The position numbers and the translations under genes were made by a program. Of a stretch of DNA of 33,331 nt, positions 1 through 7,300 are shown one piece after another. The notes beneath the pieces were generated by a model. It saw only the letters and a list, made by a program, of their open reading frames with translations, was not told the origin of the DNA and searched no databases. This stretch comes from Chromatiales bacterium (GTDB taxonomy: Bacteria > Pseudomonadota > Gammaproteobacteria > Chromatiales > Chromatiaceae). The stretch lies in NCBI GenBank assembly GCA_028284585.1, contig JANQRK010000050.1:1-33331 (forward strand), written 5' to 3'. Position 1 is the stretch's first letter, and every line of letters begins with the position of its first letter.

Positions 1-208
1 CGTTTCTTGCCAAGGGCGCGCCATTGCCTGCGAAACGCGCCTTGATTCGCGCTCGCACAGTGGCTCTGAGCGTTACAGAATTATCCGCTTGGCCCACTAA
101 TGATGGTAGGAAATCGCGCTACATCTGCGTGCCCGCCAAGGGCGTTATCTGGTGCCGCAAAGCCCGTACCTCCAGGCAAAGCCGGCATCATTATGCTCCA
201 CGTAAACG
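1..208. other. Left-edge segment with no recognisable gene
   Basis: A plus-strand frame is open from base 3 to about base 230 and continues off the left edge. Its translation is Arg/Ser-rich with no motif I recognise, and its end overlaps the 3' end of the convergent membrane-protein gene by about 20 bases. It could be the tail of an upstream gene, but a chance open frame in GC-rich DNA is equally likely. I see no hairpin, repeat or RNA gene here. Confidence 0.3.
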
Positions 209-784
209 CTATTCATCGGGCCAGGGGTAAATGCGCGGAATCAAGGCCGTAAAAAAGGCTGCGAGACCAGTCGCTATGACCGAACCATAGATAAACATCC
301 CCCAGGTTGTCGGCTTGATAACCCCCAAAGCGATAATCAAAAAGAGCATGGGCAGATCGAGATAGTGGGTAAACGACGGGACGAGCTTTGCACGTTCGAT
401 CTCCAGCTCCTTTGTAATCTTGCCCTTGGCAAGCGCCTCGGTCGTCAATCGGCGCAGCTTCATGAAGTACAGCCGCGTGACCGTGTTGCCTTCGATGAAC
501 TCGAAGGCAAAAAGACCAATCATCCCGGCAAGCCAGGGTATCTCAATGAAGCCCCAACCACCGTAGTACTGAATCGTGAACCAACTACCAGAGAACAAGA
601 GAATGAGGGCACCGGGCACGACCACGCCGTCGTAGAACACGACGATATACCGCACGGCCTCAGAAAAGCGGACCAGGTCCCGGTGCTGCCGCGACCGCAA
701 GTCAGCCAGCCAGACGCCGACCAGACCGGCACCCATAAGAACTGCGCCCAGCACATGAAGGTACTTCAAGATGGCGTAATCCAT
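209..784 (-). CDS. DUF2269-like integral membrane protein
   Basis: A 191-residue hydrophobic protein, probably in the inner membrane. The N-terminal pattern LKYLHVLGAVLMGAGLVGVW, with a His in the first membrane helix, resembles the DUF2269 family of predicted integral membrane proteins. Four to five membrane segments are visible (about residues 5-25, 45-66, 80-97, 145-160 and 163-183), with a charged loop at about 105-135. The ATG lies 2 nt after the stop of the upstream gene, so the two are almost certainly co-transcribed and perhaps translationally coupled. No catalytic motif is visible. The DUF2269 assignment is from pattern recognition; the biochemical function is unknown. Expression is probably controlled by the divergent MarR-type regulator. 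Confidence 0.75.
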   Translation of the reverse strand: MDYAILKYLHVLGAVLMGAGLVGVWLADLRSRQHRDLVRFSEAVRYIVVFYDGVVVPGALILLFSGSWFTIQYYGGWGFIEIPWLAGMIGLFAFEFIEGNTVTRLYFMKLRRLTTEALAKGKITKELEIERAKLVPSFTHYLDLPMLFLIIALGVIKPTTWGMFIYGSVIATGLAAFFTALIPRIYPWPDE

Positions 785-786
785 GC

Positions 787-1257
787 CTAGCCGCCCTTCG
801 CGACCACGGGTTGGCCGTTCGACCGTCGCCCGCCAGCCAGCCTCAGGCCATCGCGTATATTCAGGACCATCAAGCCCAGATTGATCGCCCCGGCCAATAG
901 CTCCACCCCCTGCACCAGGTAGAACGTCGTATCGAAGGTGCCGGCAGAGGCCCAGTGATCCAACAAAATGGCGGCCGGCACCAAGAGGAGCAAGCCATTC
1001 GCACCGATGAAGGGCATCCGGTTCTTCTTCGCCCGCAGCAGACGTCCCTTACGACCCCCAGCAAGGGCGAACCCCGATGCACCGACTGCCACCATGGCGG
1101 GGATCAAGATGAACAATCCCGGCATGACGATCAATCCCTTGACCGTGGCAATGGTGTCGTGCGAGCGGACTAGCTCCGCAATCAGGGTAGAACTGAAAAA
1201 TACCGCGATACAAAACGTTGCAACGATTCCGCCGATCAGATGAATAGTCTTCTTCAT
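787..1257 (-). CDS. Small four-helix membrane protein, first gene of MarR-linked operon
   Basis: A 156-residue protein with four predicted membrane segments (about residues 7-28, 41-66, 82-100 and 110-133) and a basic cytoplasmic-type loop (about 69-81, GRKGRLLRAKKNR). I chose the ATG at 1257 because a GGAGAA Shine-Dalgarno lies 8-9 nt upstream and the protein then begins MKKTIHLIGG, a normal membrane-protein start. The frame stays open to about 1320, but that extension would run through the operator palindromes and is improbable. It is followed 2 nt later by the DUF2269-like gene. I recognise no enzyme motif. A His in helix 1 and DHW near residue 100 could bind a ligand or metal, but this is speculation. 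Confidence 0.75.
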   Translation of the reverse strand: MKKTIHLIGGIVATFCIAVFFSSTLIAELVRSHDTIATVKGLIVMPGLFILIPAMVAVGASGFALAGGRKGRLLRAKKNRMPFIGANGLLLLVPAAILLDHWASAGTFDTTFYLVQGVELLAGAINLGLMVLNIRDGLRLAGGRRSNGQPVVAKGG

Positions 1258-1280
1258 GGCCTGGTTCTCCAACCATCTAA

Positions 1281-1298
1281 TTGACAATATATTGTCAA
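1281..1298. promoter_or_regulatory. Perfect palindromic operator, copy 1 (MarR-type)
   Basis: TTGACAATATATTGTCAA is a perfect 18-bp palindrome in the divergent spacer between the membrane operon (start 1257) and the MarR-type gene (start 1336). MarR dimers bind palindromes of about this length, so it is the probable operator for autoregulation and for control of the membrane operon. Each arm carries a perfect TTGACA -35 hexamer on one strand, so bound repressor would occlude RNA polymerase. The palindrome is seen directly; binding is inferred. Confidence 0.7.
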
Positions 1299-1299
1299 T

Positions 1300-1317
1300 A
1301 TAGCAACATATTGTCAA
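1300..1317. promoter_or_regulatory. Imperfect operator, copy 2 (MarR-type)
   Basis: A second site matching copy 1 at 14 of 18 positions. Its right half, CATATTGTCAA, is nearly intact and its left half is degenerate. Its centre is 19 bp from that of copy 1, about two helical turns, so two dimers would sit on the same DNA face. It also supplies a TTGACA on the minus strand that could serve as the -35 of the membrane operon, although no good -10 follows at 17 bp. Confidence 0.55.
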
Positions 1318-1335
1318 CACTGCTGGAGAACAATC

Positions 1336-1779
1336 ATGCCGCGTTCACGCAAGGGACAAGTCTTCACGGATATCGTGCTGGAGGTTTTCAAACTCAGCGG
1401 GCTGCTGGTGGCCGAAGGTGACGAGCTGACCCGGGAACTCGGCCTGAGCAGTGCCCGATGGAAGGTACTCGGGGCCTTGGCGCATGCCGATACCCCGTTG
1501 ACCGTGCCGCAGATCGCCCATGCGATGGGGCAGACTCGACAAAGCGTCCAACGGCTGGCGGACGTGATGGAGGAGGCCGGCATGCTGGTCTATCAGAACA
1601 ATCCGCTGCACAAGCGGGCGAAACTGGTCGCGCTGTCTGCCCGAGGTGCGGAGGTATTCGAACTCTTGGAAAAAAAACAGGCCCCCTGGGCCAACGCCCA
1701 TGCCGCCCCACTGAGCACGCGGGACATGGAAGTCGCATTATCCGTGCTGAGAAAGATGGTTGAGAGACTCGAGTCCTGA
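1336..1779 (+). CDS. MarR family winged-helix transcriptional regulator
   Basis: A 147-residue protein of typical MarR length. The winged helix-turn-helix spans about residues 38-102: LSSARWKVLGALA, then the recognition region VPQIAHAMGQTRQSVQRLAD (about 58-77), then the wing with basic residues (LHKRAKLVALSARG, 91-104). N- and C-terminal helices form the dimer interface. A GGAGAA ribosome site precedes the ATG. Family knowledge says such proteins repress neighbouring genes and release DNA when bound by small, often phenolic or lipophilic, ligands; the ligand here is unknown. The divergent membrane-protein pair and the palindromes in the shared spacer make these its likely targets, together with its own gene. 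Confidence 0.9.
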   Translation: MPRSRKGQVFTDIVLEVFKLSGLLVAEGDELTRELGLSSARWKVLGALAHADTPLTVPQIAHAMGQTRQSVQRLADVMEEAGMLVYQNNPLHKRAKLVALSARGAEVFELLEKKQAPWANAHAAPLSTRDMEVALSVLRKMVERLES

Positions 1780-2069
1780 GGGAGATTGAGCGCCCAGGGG
1801 TTCGGGCCCAATCTGTTGTCCAACCGCTCGGACGCTGGGGCAACCCGAACGCGCAGGTTCTAGTCCCAGTCAGCCCACAACAGTTCAGGCACTAACAAAA
1901 GCAGGGGAAATCGAGAGGTTACTATTTAACATGGGCGATGTGATTATTCGACTGGCGGTAGCGGCAACGACCGTATGAAATAATTGGGTGCTAGAAGACG
2001 AAGGCCGGTAAGGACCTAACAAGTCCATCGCACCAGCGCGACCGGATCCAACGCAGAGGAGAAACGAAA

Positions 2070-2435
2070 ATGGCCTCGATTCCACAAACCGCACTGGCTG
2101 GCGCGGCGCTCGCCGGGATGATTTGCGCATCGAGCCAGACCGCGCTCGCGGCCTGCAACGCAACAGTGAACGGACGCCCAATGACCCCTCAGGAGTGTGC
2201 CCTGAACATGCAGGTCTACGGAGTGGTTATCCCTGGAAACTACCTGGTCGACGGCTACGGCAACTGGGTCAATGCCAACAACCCCATGCACCGTGGCAAC
2301 ACCTACCGAGATGCTCAACGGGCCCGGGGTGGTTCTGGCGGTTCTTGGGGCGGTGGCTCCTATGTCAGCCCACGAGGCGTTTATGATCCGAGCGGCGGCT
2401 GTGAAGGCGGCAGCTGCGTCAATATCATCGACTAG
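2070..2435 (+). CDS. Small exported Cys/Gly-containing protein of unknown function
   Basis: A 121-residue protein preceded by a strong ribosome site (GAGGAGAAA, about 7 nt before the ATG). Residues 1-28 form a hydrophobic export signal ending QTALAAC. Cleavage could be by signal peptidase I after ALA, or, because LAAC fits a lipobox, by signal peptidase II with Cys29 lipidated. The n-region lacks Lys/Arg, which is unusual for either. The mature part has four Cys (29, 43, 111, 116), a TVNGRPMTPQECAL segment, a GNWVNANNPMHRGNTYRDAQ segment, a Gly/Ser-rich linker (about 87-98) and a tail GGCEGGSCVNIID. The pattern looks like a conserved family without a known role; I cannot name it. The 290 bases upstream hold no recognisable gene or clear promoter. 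It is convergent with the acyl-CoA ligase gene. Confidence 0.75.
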   Translation: MASIPQTALAGAALAGMICASSQTALAACNATVNGRPMTPQECALNMQVYGVVIPGNYLVDGYGNWVNANNPMHRGNTYRDAQRARGGSGGSWGGGSYVSPRGVYDPSGGCEGGSCVNIID

Positions 2436-2573
2436 GACACCGCCTTCGTTGCCGCGCGACTTCTATCCGGCCGCTGTGGGTTGACTGGCGAAGTGGTTCG
2501 GGAAGGGCTCGGCTTGCTTGCTAGGACCTGTTCACACTACGCGAGGCGAAGCTTCAAGCGTGGCGACTGCCGC

Positions 2574-4235
2574 TCAGGTATTCAGCCAAAGCACCGACCC
2601 TGTAGCGAGCCCGTGCAGTTTGGCTAGATACCTCTGCTCTAGGTGGTGCCGGCGGATTTTCAGCGTCGGCGTCAGCAGTCCATTGTCGACACTCCATTCG
2701 CTATCACTGACCACGATCGCTGCGAGTCGCTCGTGGCTTTCCAGCTCAGCGTTTACCTGCTTCATCAGCGCATGCAGGTCGCGCTCGGTAGCCTCGCGTG
2801 GCCCTGATGGGGCTGTCTCGACAAGCTGCACGACCGCCACCGGCCGGTCGAGACCCGGACCCATCACACATGCCTGCTCGACCAGGACATGGTCTAACAG
2901 ATACGACTCGATCGGCAGCGGCGCAACGAACTTGCCGGTCGCGGTCTTGAAGGCTTCACCCGCTCGTCCGGTGATCACCCAGGCCTCCCTCCTAGTGCAG
3001 CAGAACCCCAGGTCGCCGGTGCGAAAGAAGCCATCCGCATCGAATGCGGCCGCAGTTGCCGCCGGATCCTTGATGTACCCTTTGAACAGGCCCGGCGACC
3101 GGATCAGCAGTTCGCCACTACCACTGACCTTCAGCTCTGTGCCGGGTACCGCCTGGCCGATGGTGCCGGCTTTGGCCGCGTCGAACGGGAAGTTCATGCA
3201 CGATAGGCCACAGGTCTCGGTAAGCCCCCAGCCTTCGCAGATCTCGATACCGAGACGCTGGAACCACCGAATCAGCGACTTATTCAGCGGCGCCGCACCA
3301 CTGCCTATCAAGCGCGCATGCTGCAGTCCGAGTGCGCTACGTACTCTGTTCTGTATCCATTGCCGGGCACCTGGAACCTTCAACAGGGTGAGCAGCAGCG
3401 TCGGTGGTACTCGGCCCTCGATCGTCGTCTGAAACTTCTTCCACAGTCGCGGTACGGCCATGAATGCCGTCGGCTGCGCATACTGCAGGTCACGCGCAAA
3501 GGTCTGCGCCGACTCGACGAAGAAGACCTGCGCACCCGAGTAAACGGCGCTGCCTTGGATCATCATACGCTCGGCGATGTGCGCGATCGGCAGGAAGGAC
3601 AACAGGCGATCATCGCAGCCAACCGATAGCACCCTGACCGAATTGTTGCACGCGTACTGGTATGCACCGAAGCTCAGGGCCACACCCTTCGGTGAGCCTG
3701 TACTGCCGGAAGTGAAGACAATCGTCATCAGGTCGTCGGCCGTGACCTCGGACCACTCGGAGGTCGGCAAAGGCTCGCAAGCCATCACTTCATCCCAGGC
3801 GTGGTCGCACGGGATCGTCGGGTAGGGCAGCGCAGCCGTGCGACATCTGTCCGGGAACGCCGACCGGAATCGATCGGGTGTATCCAGCTTGCCGACCCAA
3901 AGCAGATCGATGTCGACCGCCGAGATGCATTCACCTATCGTCATCGGCGCAGCCGTTGGAAACAGCGGCACGCTGACCAGGCCGGCCATCTGGATCGCCC
4001 AATCGACGAGCATCCACTCGGCGCAGTTTTTGCTCAAGATTCCGACCCGGTCACCCGGGCGCAGTGACTGGCCTCTCAGGAACGCGGCAATCCGCTGGCA
4101 AGCGTCCAATGAGCGTAAAAAGTCGAATATTCGGACCTGATCGTCGCCCAGCGGCTGCACCAGGAATACATCGTCAGGGCGTGTCTGTGCCGACCGATTG
4201 AGCGCCTGAAACGGCGGTAGCGGCGTTTCCATCAT
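2574..4235 (-). CDS. AMP-forming long-chain acyl-CoA ligase (FadD15-like)
   Basis: A 553-residue member of the ANL superfamily, predicted to activate a fatty acid with ATP to acyl-AMP and then acyl-CoA in the cytoplasm. Visible motifs are the P-loop-like A3 (IVFTSGSTGSPKGVALS, about 172-188), SFLPIAHIAERM (213-224), the AMP-binding A5 GWGLTETCG (335-343), A7 FRTGDLG (404-410), the hinge-region ITGRAGEAFKTATGKFVAP (421-439) and the C-terminal LTPTLKIRRHHLEQRY, whose Lys is the usual adenylation lysine. The (K)TATGKFVAP and LTPTLK signatures point to the FadD15/long-chain branch rather than acetyl-CoA synthetase. Two adjacent ATGs exist (4235 and 4232); GAGGAG lies 2 nt from the first and 5 nt from the second, so the second may be used. 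It follows the glutamate dehydrogenase gene by 84 nt on the same strand. Confidence 0.88.
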   Translation of the reverse strand: MMETPLPPFQALNRSAQTRPDDVFLVQPLGDDQVRIFDFLRSLDACQRIAAFLRGQSLRPGDRVGILSKNCAEWMLVDWAIQMAGLVSVPLFPTAAPMTIGECISAVDIDLLWVGKLDTPDRFRSAFPDRCRTAALPYPTIPCDHAWDEVMACEPLPTSEWSEVTADDLMTIVFTSGSTGSPKGVALSFGAYQYACNNSVRVLSVGCDDRLLSFLPIAHIAERMMIQGSAVYSGAQVFFVESAQTFARDLQYAQPTAFMAVPRLWKKFQTTIEGRVPPTLLLTLLKVPGARQWIQNRVRSALGLQHARLIGSGAAPLNKSLIRWFQRLGIEICEGWGLTETCGLSCMNFPFDAAKAGTIGQAVPGTELKVSGSGELLIRSPGLFKGYIKDPAATAAAFDADGFFRTGDLGFCCTRREAWVITGRAGEAFKTATGKFVAPLPIESYLLDHVLVEQACVMGPGLDRPVAVVQLVETAPSGPREATERDLHALMKQVNAELESHERLAAIVVSDSEWSVDNGLLTPTLKIRRHHLEQRYLAKLHGLATGSVLWLNT

Positions 4236-4319
4236 GGCTCCTCAGGCCTTTCGGCCGACCATCATCCACCGAGTATCCAGACCGTGGTCGAGTGGCAGAA
4301 GCCTGTCTGGCAGCGTGGG

Positions 4320-7300
4320 TCAGCCGTGCTGTTCGAGCGCCGCTTGGTCGCTCACGTCGGACCCAGCCGCGGTCCGCGGCGATTCGCCGTTCGTGGCAGG
4401 TTCTGCGGGTCGGGTCTCGGCCTTTGCTGCTGCGGGCCCCGACAGCAACCGCAGCCCGCGAATCTCGCGCAGCGCCACGGACAGCATCGTGAAGTCGGCA
4501 CTCCCACGAGCGCGCACATCTTGCAGGATACGCTTGCAGCGTTCAGCCGCCAGCGCATTGCTCTGCAACCAGGCATCGATTCGCTCGCTCGGCGCCGCCG
4601 TGCGCGATCCGAGCTTCAGCACATCGGAAGTCATCGCCCGCTGCTGGGTGTACAGGTCATCACGCAGCGCATCGCGCCCGAGTGCCTGCCAGCGGTTCTC
4701 GCGCGGGAGCGCGTTGATCTGATCGCGCAGCCAGTGGAGATTCAAACGGCTGACCAGCTCGTAGTACACGCGCGCGGACTCTTCAACAGATACGCCTCTG
4801 TAGCTTGCAACATCGACGACATCGAGTGCGGACAAGAGCTCGTTGAAACCGGCGACGGTCACTGCCAGTTGTTCAGACACTCCGGCCTCGACCCAGGGGC
4901 TCGATTTCGACTCGATCAGAGCCTTGCTTTCCGTTCCGACACAACTCGCGAGAGATTCAGTGATCCCCGCAACACCAGCCGAGAAATACTCGATCGTCGT
5001 TTCGATATCCAAGGGCTGCGGACGATTGCGCACGAACCAGCGGGCCGCACGCTCTACGAGCTTGCGGCCTTCGAGTAGCATCTCGGCCTGGATTGCCGTC
5101 GGTACAGTATTGTCGAGCGCCTCGATTTCATCCCACACGCGACGCTGGTCAAATATCTCACGTGCCACCACAAAGGCACGAGCGATGTCTGCAGGCGCGG
5201 CTCCGGTCTCCTCGGTCAATCGGTACAAAAAGGTCGCACCTGATCGATTGACGAGTTCGTTGGTCACCAGCGTGCAGATGATCTCCCGGGCCAGCGGGTG
5301 CCGGGTGATCTCGTTACCGTAGCGTTCGCGGATCGGTACGGGGAAATAGTCGACCAATGCGCCATAGAAATACTTCAACTCCACCAGATCCGACGCCAGC
5401 AGTTTCCGGTAAACGCTCAGCTTCACATAGCCCATCAAGGTTGCAAGCTCCGGAAGCGTGAGTCCTCGCTTCAGACTCTTGCGTTCCTCGATTTCGGCCT
5501 TGTCCGGCAGGAACTCGATGCTTCTTGCCAGCTCGCCATCGCGCTCGAGCGCATCGATCAAGCGTGACTGGACGTCCATCATCGAGCCGGTCCGTATGGC
5601 CGCGAGCGATAACGCCTGTGTTTGCAAGTAATTGTTGCGAATGACCAGTGCGGCAACTTCGTCCGTCATTTCGGCGAGCAACTCGTCGCGTTGCTTGCGG
5701 GTCAGGTCGCCGTTCTCGATCAATCGATTGAGCAGGATCTTGATATTGACCTCGTGATCCGAACAGTCGACCCCCGCCGAGTTGTCGATCGCATCGGTAT
5801 GCACCCGCCCCCCGCTGCTGGCGAACTCCATCCGCCCGAGCTGCGTGAGGCCCAGGTTCCCGCCTTCGACGACGACCTGGACCTGTAACTCGGCACCGTT
5901 AACCCGCACGGCATCATTTGCACGGTCGCCGACTTCGGCGTCGTGCTCCCAGGTGGCCTTGATATAAGTCCCGATCCCCCCGTTCCACAACAGGTCCACC
6001 TGCGCCTTCAGCAGTGTCCGTATCACGGCGTTTGGCGTCAGTGTCTGCTCTTTCACGCCGAGCAGACGCTGCACCTGGGGGGTCAATGTGATGGCCTTGG
6101 CTGAGCGTGAGAACACGCCCCCACCCTTGGAGATCAGACTCCTATCGTAATCCGCCCAGCTCGTTCCCGGCGTATCGAACAAGCGCTTGCGCTCCGCGAA
6201 GCTCGCTGCCGGGTCCGGGGCTGGATCCAGGAACACATGGAGATGGTTGAAGGCGCCGACCAGCCGGATCTGGTCCGACAGCAGCATCCCGTTTCCGAAT
6301 ACGTCACCGGACATGTCCCCGATGCCGACGACGGTGAAGGGCGTCGTCTGCGTATCCAAGCCCATTTCCCGGAAATGGCGCTTGACCGACTCCCAGGCGC
6401 CGCGGGCGGTGATGCCCATCGCTTTGTGATCGTAACCAGCGGACCCACCGGATGCGAACGCGTCACCGAGCCAGAACCCGTACTCGGCAGAAATATCGTT
6501 CGCGATGTCCGAAAAAGTCGCAGTACCTTTATCCGCTGCGACGACCAGGTACGGATCGTCTCCGTCATAGCGGACGACACTGGGAGGCGCGACGACTGTG
6601 CCGTCGACCAGGTTGTCCGTGACATCCAGCAATCCGCGGATGAACCAGCGATAGCAAGCCTTCGCTTCCTCGACCGCCGTCGCTCGATCACCACCTGGCG
6701 TTATCTGCTTCGGAACGAAACCACCTTTCGAACCGACCGGAACAATGACCGTGTTCTTGACCGTCTGTGCCTTCATCAGGCCTAGAACCTCGGTCCTGAA
6801 GTCCTCCCTACGATCGGACCAGCGCAGGCCGCCCCGCGCGACCAACCCACCGCGCAGGTGCACACCCTCGACGCGTGGCGAATAGACGAAGATCTCAAAC
6901 GCCGGCCTGGGTTCCGGCAGCTCAGGGAGCTTCGAAGGATCGATCTTCAAGGAGAAATAGGGCTTCGGTTGCCCTTCTGAGTCCGTCTGATAGTAATTGG
7001 TTCGAAGTGTCGCCTCGATAAGCGACAGGAAGCTCCGCACAATGCGGTCCTCGTCGAGACATGAAACCTGGTCGAGCTCACTGGCGATCTCGTCACGCAG
7101 CGCGTCCGCGCGTCGCCTGTCGGCGGTGTTAGGCCGGAATCGGGTATGGAACAGATCGATCAGCCGGCGCACGATCTGCGGGTGAGAAACCAGCGTCTCG
7201 TGCATGTATTCCTGGCTGTAGGTGGCTCCGACCTGCTTCATGTACTTCGCGTAGGCCCGCAGCACAACGATCTCTTGCCACGACAAGTGCGCCCGCAACA

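Noticed and set aside
24..230. Plus-strand open frame at the left edge
   Set aside because: No motif, overlaps the convergent membrane-protein gene end, and Arg/Ser-rich in the manner of chance frames in GC-rich DNA; it could only be judged with the sequence to the left.
365..790. Plus-strand frame of 141 codons opposite the DUF2269-like gene
   Set aside because: Lies antisense to a gene with clear membrane helices; the translation has no fold-like pattern.
1782..1813. Weak hairpin after the MarR-type gene (AGATTG...CAATCT)
   Set aside because: Imperfect stem with a large loop and no T-run; not supportable as a terminator.
2518..3432. 304-codon plus-strand frame opposite the acyl-CoA ligase
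   Set aside because: Antisense shadow: the minus strand carries intact ANL-superfamily motifs and the plus product is Ser/Arg-rich low-complexity.
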